DNA of 64,000 nt from contig JAGFNK010000025.1 of the NCBI GenBank assembly GCA_025769875.1, forward strand, positions 62,001 to 126,000. Direction: 5' to 3'. The notes under the pieces were generated by a model. The model saw only the letters and a list, made by a program, of their open reading frames with translations, did no database searches and was not told the DNA's origin. The first letter of the stretch is position 1. Every line of letters begins with the position of its first letter. Shown here in pieces: positions 30,408 through 41,740 of the stretch. The position numbers and the translations under genes were made by a program. Source of the stretch: Russula earlei. Lineage: Eukaryota > Basidiomycota > Agaricomycetes > Russulales > Russulaceae.

Positions 30408-30670
30408 GTCTCTCCTGGAGGCAACTGCAACAGGAAGCAGGATGATTTGTATCAAATGATGGCAATCCAGGAGACCTTTGAAGAGACAGGTCTACTTCTT
30501 GCATCCTCAACATCGGAGTCCAAGGCACCTCTGAGCGATGTCGCTGTGGACATGTCGCGCTCGTCCCTTCTCACCGGCAGGACACTCTTCAGCGCTTTCT
30601 GAGGATGTGAACATCCTACTTCCCTTCATGACGAATGGATCACGCCCCCTGGACCCCCTCGGTGCATGCG
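30408..30670 (+). pseudogene. Captured Nudix hydrolase fragment
   Basis: After a plausible splice acceptor (TATCACCCAG) the frame reads PGGNCNRKQDDLYQMM and AIQETFEETGLLLASS, matching the Nudix box (G x5 E x7 RE-U-x-EE-x-G-U, here with Q for R) of NUDT19-like enzymes. It then runs through LFSAF to LLPF and, after a shift, WITPPGPPR, as in that family. The fragment spans the spacer/right-arm border; its downstream part is therefore also present inverted in the left arm. The rest of the gene is absent, so it cannot act as an enzyme. It looks like a captured piece of a host gene with its intron boundary. Confidence 0.65.
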
Positions 30671-32296
30671 CGCGTTTACCCACTCTCCCACCCAGCACAA
30701 CATCACCTCTCTGCTGCCCAACGTATGCGCACACACAGCCACGCTTCTACGCGACTCCAGGCAAAACCCATGCTGCCGCGTTCCCCACCCTGCCCCATAA
30801 CAGCGGGTATGGTTGCCAAAATGTCACGCCTTCACATCGCCCACTCCCGTCGTCCCTGCAGTTCCCGCACGTCCAGCATCGCCCATCATTACCTCGATGC
30901 CACCCTGCAGAAAGATCACCAGCCGCCACCACAATGTCGCCACAGGAGAAGTCACCGATGCAAGCACCACGCCACACCACTCCTCCCCTTCCACCGCATC
31001 CCCATCCATACATACAACCTCACCCATGAGCGCTGCCATCACCTGCAGTGGCGAAGACCTCGTCGCCGCACCCATATGATGACAGCACGAGCAACACGCA
31101 AGTCACCCCCTCAGACGCTCACGCCTTTCCATAACGCCATCACCTACGCCCTTGCCTCTCGCCACCCCATTGCCTCAAACGACCACGCCTCAGCCTCTGC
31201 CATGACAGCAGCACCAGGATCAACAACAACAACAACAGCAGCAGCACCAATATCAGCAACATGGCCGACGCCTGGCAACACCACGTTGCGACGACACATT
31301 TGACACACAACGCAAGCACACTCCTCCCTCCTGCTTCCCCGCACTGTGCCTGCATTCCAACACATGGCAATATTTCAGAACGTGCACACCCCCCTTTGCG
31401 ACAATGTGACCACGCGTGCGCGAGGCCGAAGACTCACTGAAGAAGCTACACGCACATGTACCCATGCCGATGCCTATTGCTGCCTCGACGCACGCCTTGC
31501 ATCATCATTTCAATTTTGTCTCTTTCACTCTTCCCTCAGTCCTTGTCCAGCCCCATGAACTTAAGTGTGCCCTTCTCGCGTGGTACAGTTGTAATAGTCA
31601 TATCATATCATGGATGGATTCAGCTGTAGGGATAATGTAATATTATCATGCTTGGGGTTGGCACCCCAAAATGTGAACATCCAACGAGTGAAACATCTAG
31701 CTACAGTGCATGAGGTTCCACTGTCCAAGTTTCAAGACAATCCATTGAGAAATGGTTGAGACATGGCAGTATGAAATTTTGCACACAGCTCGGCACCCAA
31801 AAATTGAAACTTCAAAAACTGAATATTAGGCTCCCATATTTTCGCTGCACCTAGATACAGTATATAAGGTCCCACTGTCCATGTTTCAAGGCAATCTATT
31901 GAGAAATGGTTGAGATATGGCAGATTGAAATTTCGAACTCAGATCACACCCAAAAACCGAAACTTCAAGAACTAAGAATCAGACCCCAACTCTTGGGCTG
32001 CACCTAGATACAGTACATGGGATCCCACTGTCGAAGTTTCAAGTCAATTGGTTCAGAAACAGTTGAGATATGGCAGTTCAAAGTTTTGCACTCATGTCAC
32101 CACCTGAAAATCGACATTTCAAGAACTAAATATTAGGCTCCCATATTTTAGCTGCACCTAGATACAACATATAAGGTTCTACTGTCAAAGTTTCAAGGCA
32201 ATCTGTTGAGAAACTGTTGAGATATAGCAGTTTTATTTTTGCACTTGAAATGACATCCAAAAATGGCAAGTGCAAGGTCACGTGAAAACGACAGTA

Positions 32297-33744
32297 AGAC
32301 AAGACATCATCAAATTATATCATGACTCCTCTGTAGTTGGACACCCAAGAAGATGAAAGACATACAAACTTGTCAGTGCCAACTATTGGTGGCCAGGAAT
32401 GTCAATATTTATCAAGGACTATGTGGATGGATGTGCTGTTTGCCAAAGCACCAAGATGCTCTCTGTACCCTCCATCCCTCTCATACCAATTAAACCACCC
32501 TTAGAGATATGGATGAGCATAACCATGGACTTTATTGTCAACCTACCCTTGTACAAAGCCTTTGACAGCCTCCTTGTCATGGTGGACCACTTCAGCAAAG
32601 CAATTATTATCCTAATCCCCTGTCACAAAATGATCACTGTGTTACAAACAGCTGATTTATTTTTCAACAATGTGTGGAAGTAAGTAGGCCTTCCCACCCA
32701 AGTTATATTAGACTGAGGTCCCCAGTTTGCAGCAAAAATAATCCAAGAACTATGGCAGAAACTAAATGTCAAATCATCACTCAGCACCACATACCATCCT
32801 CAAACTGATGGAGAAACAGAAAGAGTTAACCAAGAATTAGAGCAATACCTCTTAGTCTTTTTGCAATCATCAACAAGATAACTGGGCAGACCTCATCCCA
32901 TTCATGGAGTTTGCATATAATGCATGCCCACACAGTGAAACAAAGAAGACACCATTCAAAGCCTGGTATGGCTTCAACCCAACCTTTGCACCACCAATCA
33001 ACTTTGTGTTGAACTTCCCTTCCATCCAAGAATAACTAGAAACACTGGAATTCTTGAGGGAAGAACTGTCACGCAGCATAGAGCACAGCTAACAGGCCAA
33101 GCAACCCACCTTAGAGGTTGTGCTAAGTGCTCAAGTGATATTGGTGTGTAGAGTGATGTGTATACTCGTCTACATGTATGGTATTTATACCTCTATGACC
33201 CAGGGCTGTTCCTAAGTCCAAAAGAGGTGACTACAGGTGTCCACTATATCACACACTCAGTGATGCATGATGTGGAAACATTCTAGATGCAGCGTAAGGC
33301 TACATCTTGTGATAGATAGTGTAGTATGTGTAACCCTATTGCCATATGCGCATATTCTAAAGTTAACACATAACATCTCTGAGTGGATCTTGAACCTTGT
33401 ATGAAGGTCTTTGCCTTCTTTGATTTGTTCAGGTTCTGGTTCAACAAGAACTGGCAGCATCCCTGTGACAAGCCACAGAAGTAATGAAAGAATCAAAACT
33501 GCCAGGAGAAGAGTACCATTACAAACCAGGAGATCAAGTATGGCTTGAAGCCACAAATCTATGTACAACACATCCAAAAGCAAAGTTAGCCCTGAAATGT
33601 TATGGGCCATTCACAGTTACAGAAGCACACAAAGTTGACATATGACTCACCTTGCCAAAGCCCTGGAAGATTCACATAGTATTTCACAACACCTTGATTA
33701 AACCATACAAAGAAACACATGCCCATGGAAAGAATTACACACAT
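32297..33744 (+). pseudogene. Decayed gypsy pol, integrase part
   Basis: Continues the frame of 28315-28429: QDIIKLYHDSSVVGHP, YWWPGM, CAVCQSTK (zinc finger), [45 protein letters not shown] (core), then LPGEEYHYKPGDQVWLEATN and the start of the chromo linker. Stop codons such as TGA in D-TGA-GPQF fit CGA to TGA. The gene is cut at 33067 by a solo LTR with an AGAAC duplication, and again at 33745 by an LTR of family D. Confidence 0.8.
33067..33446 (-). mobile_element. Solo LTR, family F, copy 1
   Basis: 380 bases; in minus sense TGTTGAACCAG ... GCGTGACA. The 5-bp duplication AGAAC is at 33062-33066 and 33447-33451. The flanking pol reading (REEL / AASL) joins up when the LTR and one AGAAC are removed. 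About the same sequence in opposite orientation lies at 45311-45695. Confidence 0.85.
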
Positions 33745-34255
33745 TGTCAGAACTCACTGTTGAACAATCCAGTTCAAGAGTGAGAGAGAAGCTCAGAGAT
33801 GAGTCAACTGAGTTTGAGAATGAAGTTGGTGAAGAGTACAGTCCACATGAGTAGCAGGTACCAGAGAGGTACTGGTACTGGCTGTGAGAGGTGATCACAG
33901 AAGGAGAGGGCCAGGATGTTACCAGATAGGGCAGTCACAAAGGAGTATCCTCAGTAATAGAGTGCTACAAATCAAATGGACAGTCTGAAGACTGTCTGCT
34001 ACTTTATTGAGCACTTATATACTACAAGGGAACTGCTAAATAGGGAACAAGTCATAACCTTGTTATCAAGGACAATAGGATGAGTAAGACTTTGGGGAAC
34101 ACTTAGTGAGCATGCTCAGTCATGCTCAGTAAGCCACTGAGTAAGGAGGCCCTAGATGATGCATAAGGGCCTCTAGTGTCCACATGTTCACTGTCTAGTA
34201 CATGTGCAAAGTGTCTGATTCATTTGCTGTCAGTTAGTTTAGGGCTGGCCTTTCT
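33745..34255 (-). mobile_element. LTR, family D, copy 1
   Basis: Begins TGTCAGAACTCACTG at 33745. Contains, in minus sense, a TATATAAG box and AGACTGTCC as in LTR B. The outer end near 34255 is blurred and no duplication was found. The inverted partner is 36001-36534. Confidence 0.6.
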
Positions 34256-34358
34256 GAGACTTGGAGTATTTGATGGTGAGGAGGCTCCTTAGCCTCATCT
34301 TTAGGCAATGGCACAGGTTTGGGTAACCTGCCAGGGTCACAGCCACAGGTAGGCATGG

Positions 34359-35674
34359 GTGCAGGGATGGGTCAGGTACTCATTGTACCCACTACCTGCA
34401 CCCCTTGTCACATTCATTCACCTCCATGTCACCCACTCTTGCCCTGCCTGCCTTGCACAAGGTCCCTCCCCCTCCTTCCATTCCAACTGTTCTTGCCACC
34501 ACCCAGTCTCAGTCAGTCCTGCAATTGCCATCTCAATGCCTGTCTCTATGCCTGCACCAGTGTTAGGATTCTCATATTTTTCTTCGACTGTCACCTGTTC
34601 ACCCATGCTTCGCTGATTCATTTGTGATTACTCATATGTGTGCTTATTCATTTGGCTTAGTGATTGCTTACTGATCCTGATCAGTAATAGCTTACTCACC
34701 GCTTACTGATTCATGACAGATACTAGGAAAGAATGACTCCCGCGTGAGTCATATCTAACATTCTTAAATTGCGCTTTACGTATTTAGATACTACTGGTTC
34801 TCAGCTATGTGCACCCCAAGTTTCGTACAAATCGGATCAGTAGTTGTTGAGATATCATATAAATAGTCTGTAGTACCAAGAAGTCGAGCCCTACGCTCGA
34901 CTTACCCTTTCGACATAACATTCACCTTGTCTAGCGCTCTAAAAACAAACTATAGTGCTAACTCTAAAGTGAAAGAGGCCCTTCTCTTCTCATACATCCA
35001 ATCTTCCTGAGATAACATCAAAGGATTTGAAGTCTAGTGCTTGAACTATATCAAGCAACTCTTTCACTAAAGAGTTGGTATTAAGATCAGTCAGATCTTA
35101 ACAACCAGCCATCTCCATTGTTGCTGTACACATCCCACCTGCCACAGCTCTGTCTCACACCACCTCACCCTTGCCTGCCTCAGTTGTCTCCTATGCAGTC
35201 GCTGCTGCCCCAGACCCATCCACATCCATCACCACCACCTCAGCCCCAGTATCATCAGCCTCCACCTTAAACTACTTGCCCATCATCATCAGTTCAGCAC
35301 TGCCTGCCACCACCTCAGCCCAGCCTGCCCTATCACCTACATTGCCAGCTGCCTCCTCTGCCACTGTTGCTTTAGCTCAGCCTGTTGCTGCCCTTTTGGT
35401 TTCACCCCCAGTCTCAGTCAATGTCATGTCAAACACCAATGTCCCAGTCATGCACAACACCAGCAACAACACACCATCCTCACCTCATGCCACCTGCACC
35501 ATTGCCCAAGAAGACCAAGGCCTCAGACCTGAGCCCAGCAATGCTGCCCTGCTGAAAAGTCAGACCTCACCTGTCATGAACCATTTCCCAGAGAGGGCCC
35601 TTGAAGGACCCTTCCTTATTAGAGGAAACCCAGCCTCTATGGTGTCACCCTGTTCACATGGACAAAAGGGGTGA
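34359..35674 (+). pseudogene. Ser/Thr/Pro/Ala-rich ORF split by solo LTR E
   Basis: The frame before 34561 (ending AISMPVSMPAP) continues after 35108 (AISIVAVHIPPATAL) once the solo LTR and one ACCAG copy are removed. The joined frame is about 250 codons of low-complexity S/T/A/P sequence and ends at 35674. It resembles in composition the ORF at 61215-61970. No domain is recognised; it could be part of an old element or a mucin-like host fragment. Confidence 0.4.
34561..35103 (-). mobile_element. Solo LTR, family E, copy 1
   Basis: 543 bases, TGTTAGGATTCTC ... AGATCTTAACA on the plus strand, with an ACCAG duplication at 34556-34560 and 35104-35108. Opposite orientation to copies 2 and 3. Confidence 0.9.
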
Positions 35675-36000
35675 GTAGAGGTGTCCACAATATTGCACAT
35701 GCATTGTCACACAAGCAATTCTCAGCACAATTGACATACAGCAGGCCCCACTTAGTGGCAACCCTTTTGGCAATAAAGGACCGTATTATAGCCCCCCTAA
35801 GGACCCTTTTGGACAACTCTAAGTGCCCTACAAGAGGCACTAATAAGGCACTAATAGCCCTACAATGCATTATTAGACTAACTCTAATAACCTTTGAACA
35901 AACTATGGAGCAATACTAAGGACCTTAATAGAAGCATTAGGGTCGACTCTAAGGACCCTCATAGAACTATATAAGGGGTCTTATAGGCAACTCTATTCCC
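35675..36000. other. Gene-free stretch with short diverged repeats
   Basis: Recurring CTAAGGACCCT and GGCACTAATA motifs. No gene seen. Confidence 0.4.
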
Positions 36001-36534
36001 TGACCCAAACTACAAGTCCTCAAATGACCAGCCCTAAACTAACTAACTGTAAATGAATCAGGTGCTTCACATGTGTACTAAAGCAGTGAACACATGGACA
36101 GTAAAGGCTCTTACTCATCAATAGAAGCCTTCTTACTCAGCAGCTTACTGAGCATGACCAAGCATGCTCAGTAAGCATACTCCAACTTCTTACTCATCTG
36201 TCTATTGTGCTTGATAACAAGGTTATGACTTGTTCCCTATTAGGCAGTTCTCTTGTAGTATATAAGCACTCAATAAAGTAGTGGACAGTCTTCAGACTGT
36301 CCATTTGTTTATGGCACTCTCTATCCCTAGGATACCCCTTTAAGGACCATCCCCTTGTGACCATTCTGGCCTCTTCCCTGTGTACCTGCTCGACTCTACC
36401 AGTAGCTGTACCTCTTTGGTACTTGGTACTGCTTTGGACTCTACTCCTTGCCCATGCTGTCTTGGATGTCTACCGACTCATCTTTGAACTTATCCCTCAC
36501 TCTTGAACTGGATTGTTCAACAGTGAGTCTTGAC
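36001..36534 (+). mobile_element. LTR, family D, copy 2
   Basis: Inverted relative to copy 1. Contains TATATAAGCACTCAATAAAG and AGACTGTCCATTTG; ends GAGTCTTGACA at 36534. The left end (TGACCC at 36001) is a guess; no duplication seen. Confidence 0.6.
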
Positions 36535-36675
36535 ATCACCACTTTTTACATGACAATGCACAGACCCTGATGATACATTTGCTGTTGTCATCATCACTCA
36601 ATCCAAGGGCTCACTGGCCACAGTGCCTTGTGCTTGTGGACTCATAGTAAGGAGTATTATTTCATGCTAGTAACT

Positions 36676-37216
36676 TGTTAAGATCTGACAATCTTATTAC
36701 CAACTCTAGGTAAAAGAGTTGCTTGATATAGTTCAAGCACTAGACTTCGAATCCTTTGATATTATCTCAGGAAGATTTGGTGTAAGAGATGAGAAGGGCC
36801 TCTTTCACGTAGAGCTAGTATAATTTGTCTTTAGATTGTTAGACAAGGTGGATGTTTTGTCGAGAAAGTAAGTTGAGCGTAAGGCTTGACTTCTTGGTAC
36901 CACAGACTATTTATACGATATCTCTACAACTACTGATCCGATTTGTACGAAACTCGGGGCGCACATAGCTGAGAACCAGTAGTATTCAAATATGTAGAGC
37001 GCAATTTGAGAATATCAGAGATGACTCACGCATGAGTCATTCTCTCCTAGTATCTGTCATCAATTAGTAAGTACTGAGTAAGTTCTTACCAATCAATCAG
37101 TAAGCAGGTCAGTAAGCGATCACTAAGCCAGATGGATAAGCACATATGAGTAAACAGAATTGAGTCACCAGAGCATAGGTAAACAGATGAGCACAAGAGA
37201 CATGAGAATCCTAACA
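36676..37216 (+). mobile_element. Solo LTR, family E, copy 2
   Basis: 541 bases, TGTTAAGATCTGAC ... AGAATCCTAACA, with a TAACT duplication at 36671-36675 and 37217-37221. TATTTATA box near 36908. Confidence 0.92.
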
Positions 37217-37221
37217 TAACT

Positions 37222-38211
37222 ACAGTCTTGAATAACAGTTGAGTTTTGCAGTCTCTTGTGATCTATCGCACCCATGTTTGCCCTCTCCTCATCTGTTAGC
37301 ATGAACCATTCTCTTGAGAACACACACAAACACACACTCTCTCTTGTGTGGGCACTCCTCCAGAGCATGGAGTGTTGTGAGTGAGAGGTCAGGTCAGTCT
37401 GATGTCAAGTCCTGGTGGTGCTGGATGCACATTGTCATCTGAGCCCAATGGGTGTTGCTGAATGCAGCCTGTCTGAAATGCAAAATGGGAGATGTTGTAG
37501 AAAGTAATTGAGTAACATGGGCCAGTAAAGTGAAATCACAGTAGAAGTTATGGCTAAGAAAGAGCAGATAGGGAAATGAAATATGAAACATGAAGTTTCA
37601 AAGGATTTGCATCCAAAATGAATCACCTGTGATATGGCCACCATGTTCAGCCTTCCAGTGACCTTCCCAAATTGGTCATATTGCTGACTCAGCAGCAATC
37701 AGATGCCTCTAACTCATCAAGCAATCACTGCCAGTGTAAGAACTTTTGTTTGAGGCAACACTGGACATAGTTCTTATTGCCCAAATCAACTACACAGACA
37801 TTAATACTCTAGAAAGTTCAGAAAATCCCCTGTGGCCAACTTGTCAGGGTGGCCAACTACCTGACCTCATACAGTAACTCTTGAATACACCATTATGAAA
37901 CTCAAGAATTGTGTGTAATTATTATTCTGCATTTGAAAACAATTGCAGAGTTGATGGTTGATGTTGCCTTGAGAGCCAAGCTGGTGGGGAGCTTGCCTTT
38001 TCTGGTGTGTGACAAAACATGCAAAAAGACCTCAACTCCAAATGTCACTCTTTTGTCATTGTCATGCTGAGGTCATGTGATCAGGCTGGTTCTGAACATG
38101 AGAGCTACTAAGAGCATCATCCAATGCCCCTCCAAGCGGAGCAAGGCGCCCCACCTTGTTATATATACACGTTTGCAGAAACCTAGTACTTATTGCAGCA
38201 TTTCTACTGAC
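37222..38211. other. Gene-free stretch between solo LTR and MULE
   Basis: About 1 kb without a recognisable gene; short AT-rich frames only. Confidence 0.4.
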
Positions 38212-38220
38212 TTGACTACA

Positions 38221-38310
38221 GTCTTTGACATTTTGCGGCGTGTTGAATTACCATAAAAGGCGATTGTGTTGGCAAGAGAGTCGGGACTTCAATCACGCGT
38301 TAACGGATGT
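38221..38310 (+). repeat. MULE left terminal inverted repeat
   Basis: Core GCGGCGTGTTGAATTACC at 38235 onward, then ATAAAAGGCGATTGTGTTGG. Pairs with 41640-41731. Confidence 0.85.
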
Positions 38311-40162
38311 AATTTAGTTATATAAGTGGGTTAATAATAAGATAACTCCTTACCATTTTCCCCCTACCAAAAAAAAAAGAAATGCAATCTCGTTTCTGAT
38401 TGATTGGCATGCCATCCGCATCATCCGCCCATTCCGGCCCAAGCGCCCCTTTTGCGACACAATGTTTCCAGATCACTGCCAATTCTGGAAAGAGGGGAGG
38501 ACTTGATTATGACCGGGAGCACGGTGGATACCCCATGGAATGGCTGACAGCAGCCGATTTCAACGCGTGGCGCTGGCAAGAAGAATTGGCTCACTCAATT
38601 GAATTGATTCCATCCAGCACCAAGCATGGGCAGGGATGGACAAAGAAGGTTTTCGTCTGCTCCCACCAACTATCTGGGGGAGCTTCGAGTTATGTAAAGA
38701 AGCACCCCGATCACACACGGAGATCCGAGATCAAGAAGACGGGTTGCCATTGCCAAATAGTCATCAAGTCTTACGCGGACGTGCCTACCATTCTTGGACA
38801 ATATGCAAGCGAGCATTCCCATGAAATCGGAATTGCTAATCTTGCTTACACACGAATGTCACACGTAGCGCATGATAAAATTAAATTCATGCTGTCAAAG
38901 AAGGTTGATCCACAGGAAATAGTAAGTGCCTGTATTGAATTTATTTTATTTTTATTCACTAACTTAATAATGGAAAGGTACACGATATTCAGGATTCATC
39001 ACCCGATGGCAGCCGAGACCGATTCATCTCGCTCCGGGATGTAAGCTGCATGGCCCGGGAAATGGAAGATGAGATTATCAGGCTGCATCCAGAGGATGCT
39101 ATCTCCACCAGGCTCTGGTTGGACAGGTTTACAGATGAAAAAACAAATGTTTTTTACAAAGACAGGCTGCACAGTGCCCCATCTCAATCAAATCTGCAGG
39201 AGGATGCATATGTATTATGCATCCAGACCCCTTTCCAAATGGAGGCATTCCACCGCCTTGGGAACGGCTTCATCAGTATCGATGCAACTCATAATATTAC
39301 TCAATATCCGGACTTCTTATTATTTACCATGATCGCATGTGATCACTGGGGACATGGTGCGTAATATTTACTAAATGTCAATTTAGCGCACTTACCCTTT
39401 CCGGATAGGTGTGCCTGTTGCCTGGATGCTGGCATCCAATGGAACAAAGGACACAATATCCTTTTTTGTCCATTGGGTCAGGGATGCCAGTCCGGCTATC
39501 CGGCCATCTATTATTATGACAGATCGTGATGCCGTGCAGATTGCCGCCCTCAAGATTGCCTATCCAGGAAGTCGGATATGGCTTTGCAAGTGACACGTGT
39601 TGCGCGTGATGTGATCACACTTCAATGCTAACAATTTTCCTGATCTGTGGGATAAGATCAAGAGATGGGTACATACAGATGATCAGGCCGACTTTCTACA
39701 AATCTGGGAGGAGATCTCCACTGATCCTCAGGTTCCAGAAACTTTTGTGAACTATCTTGGGTCTCAATGGATGCCTGTGGTCCATATGTGGTCCATGGTT
39801 TACCAGAAAAATTGACATATCTTTGAGGAAGGGGACACCAACATGTTGATCGAAGTGTATGTGATCCTCCTGATCTAAAGATAAGATGACTCAATCTCCT
39901 TAGATATCATCATGTCCTCAAATCACATTGGCTCGACGGCAAGTGCAATTGGCAGATCAATCGAATATTATTTGTTCTAGTGCGTTGCATGGTGCCATAT
40001 TACCAAAACAGGCACGAACGGCAGAACGTCGGGCTCGATGGTCAGGACCTGGTGGCTGACAGGCGTCATATAATTTTCACCTGTGCTGAGAGCATCTCAC
40101 AAGATTTGATCTTGCAATTTGATGAGATCTGCTTTCATGTCACTTCACAGTCCCGTTCTGGT

Positions 40163-40812
40163 TGTTACGGCATCGCGGCCGTAAGAGCGTTAGCTCAGAG
40201 TTCAATGGGGCCAAGTCCCTGTGACTTGGTTCAAGGGTTCAGTGGGGCTGGCTCAAAGTGACCGGATCAAAAGGTTTAGCGTCTCAAGGCTGAGTCAGAC
40301 AATGACTCAGTCCACAGACAGAGTTGATCTTCTGGTTTCGCAGAAGAGGAGGATGATGAGAGAGAGGCAGAGGAGGAAGAGGAACGCAAAGGTTCCTTGA
40401 GGTGTGCTCAGGCCAGGCAAGATGAAAGCCAGCACAACACAAGTTGTGATTGAGAGACAGTACAGGGCAAGGGATGTGACAGGAAATGGGACAAAGCTAA
40501 GCTTGGGGCATTCCCCAGCTTCTACAGGCGCTTAAATACTGTATGTAGCGAGGCTGTACAGTACTATAAGCAGAACAATAGATAAAAGTAGATCAATAGC
40601 AAAAGTAACTCAACAATAGGTGAAACACAATAAGTGAAACACAATAGACGAAACACAATAGGTGGAACACAAATAGATGAAACACAATAGGTGAAACACA
40701 ATAGGGGATCACCATCAAGGGATGAAACCGTAACTGTGGAGACAAGGATAACAAAGGAGAACAATAAGGAGAAGGATTATGGATGAACCAAAGAAAGGGG
40801 GAAACTACAACA
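40163..40812 (-). mobile_element. Solo LTR, family A, inside MULE transposase
   Basis: 650 bases, TGTTACGGCATCG ... AACTACAACA, flanked by CTGGT (40158-40162) and CCGGT (40813-40817), a 5-bp duplication with one CpG transition. It splits a Gly codon region of the transposase. Confidence 0.88.
40610..40705. repeat. AATAGGTGAAACACA minisatellite in LTR A
   Basis: Five to six imperfect 15-17-base units. The copy at 8190-8260 has only one or two, so the array expanded in this copy. Confidence 0.75.
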
Positions 40813-41639
40813 CCGGTGCATTTTACTCAATCGATCTGATGAAGTCAACTTGTGATTGCACAGATTATCCCCGGATTAGATTCTGCAAACACATTGCAGC
40901 AATCTACATCCACTTTCCCTACCTCTGTCCTGAGGGGAGCACACAAAAGGAAAGTGCAAATAAATCACCTGACCCCCCATCCCCATCATCTTCTTCATCC
41001 ACACCAAGGGAGAGCCTAGTATCTCTCTCACAGGAGATCATATCATTATCACGCAATCTCACATCTAGGCTTGAAAATGCTAATCAAACAGCGGAGATCG
41101 TTGAGGCCGTGCGGGCTGCCAAATATGGTTTGGCAGCCGCAATCAATTTAATTCAAGGCTCCAAGGTCTTACCTGATAAGGAAGTGATCGCGCCCAATCA
41201 GAAAACATGGACGGAGACAGCCAAGCATATGGGTGTCAAACTCAAACAGGGCCCAAAACAACAGACCAGTCTCCCCGATGCACGGGGATTGACAGCGCGA
41301 AGCATTGGCATCGCTAAGGGAAAGCGCCGCTGTGTTCACGATGATCCGTACGCTGGGGGTGAACGGTCGGGCAAGCGCGCCAAGCCCGATGCAACATCTG
41401 CCGCCGCGAATGCATGCACGCGTGCCCTCGGGGAACCTTCATCCCTCCCTCGGAACCCCCCTCCCTCCGATGCCGCCACCTCCCTTGCACCAGGTCCCTT
41501 TGGACTTGCACCGCTGCCTCTAACGGCCTCAACTGTTGCTGTTCCTTACAATACAAAATCTTTTTTTGTATCAATTTAATTTATTTGTCTAATAGCTAAT
41601 AAACAAGTCATTAAATATGTAATTGAGAAAATGATTTGG

Positions 41640-41731
41640 TGACATTTAAATGCATAATTGATGTACCGATTCTCTTGCCAACAAAATCGCCTTTTATGGT
41701 AACTCAACCCACCGCGAAAAGAACGCAACTC
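41640..41731 (-). repeat. MULE right terminal inverted repeat
   Basis: Reverse complement begins GAGTTGCGTTC and contains GGTTGAGTTACCATAAAAGG, matching the left end. Confidence 0.85.
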
Positions 41732-41740
41732 TCGACTACA

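Larger units (their letters stand above)
28430..32294. mobile_element. Foldback element with 1736-bp arms
   Basis: 3865 bases inserted in a decayed pol gene. Left end CTGTCGTTTTCACGTGACC, right end its reverse complement. The flanks share TA (28428-28429, 32295-32296); removing the element plus one TA restores the pol frame (GCA TTA AGA). Arms 28430-30165 and 30559-32294 have equal length and differ by scattered transitions. The spacer 30166-30558 is unique. Outer arms carry four tandem repeats of about 155 bases; inner arms hold a GTT/CAA run and Pro/Ser-rich chance ORFs. No transposase is recognised, so it is probably non-autonomous. Confidence 0.85.
38409..41579 (+). pseudogene. MULE transposase with SWIM zinc finger, dead
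   Basis: Cuts and moves the element (family role). Exons 38409-38921, 38978-39356, 39409-39856 and 39904 onward, interrupted by a solo LTR (40163-40812), then to 41579. N-terminal FAR1-like zinc region (GCHCQIVIKSY, ASEHSHEIG), DDE core (GFISIDATHNITQYPD, SIIMTDRDAVQIAALKIAYP), SWIM finger CDC...FCKH (TCDCTDYPRIRFCKHIAAI) and a basic Ser/Pro-rich tail. TGA stops at 39591, 39612 and 39813 stand where Trp, Arg and Arg are expected, each explained by one C-to-T (or G-to-A) change. Removing the LTR and one target copy restores QSRSG-AFYSIDL. Clearly inactive. Confidence 0.85.
38221..41731 (+). mobile_element. MULE-type DNA transposon with TIRs
   Basis: 3511 bases including a 650-base solo LTR. 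A 9-bp duplication TTGACTACA (38212-38220) / TCGACTACA (41732-41740) differs by one CpG transition. Terminal inverted repeats are about 80-90 bases long and share a core of about 40 bases (TTACCATAAAAGGCGATT in both). A 9-bp target duplication with long TIRs and a FAR1/MULE-like transposase fits the Mutator superfamily. Confidence 0.88.

Noticed and set aside
28430..32294. Palindrome as a pure assembly artefact
   Set aside because: The arms differ at scattered sites, a unique spacer lies between them, and the insertion has a TA duplication that restores a pol frame; raw reads should still confirm it.
35675..36000. CTAAGGACCC words as telomere-like repeats
   Set aside because: Irregular spacing and no match to the fungal TTAGGG repeat.
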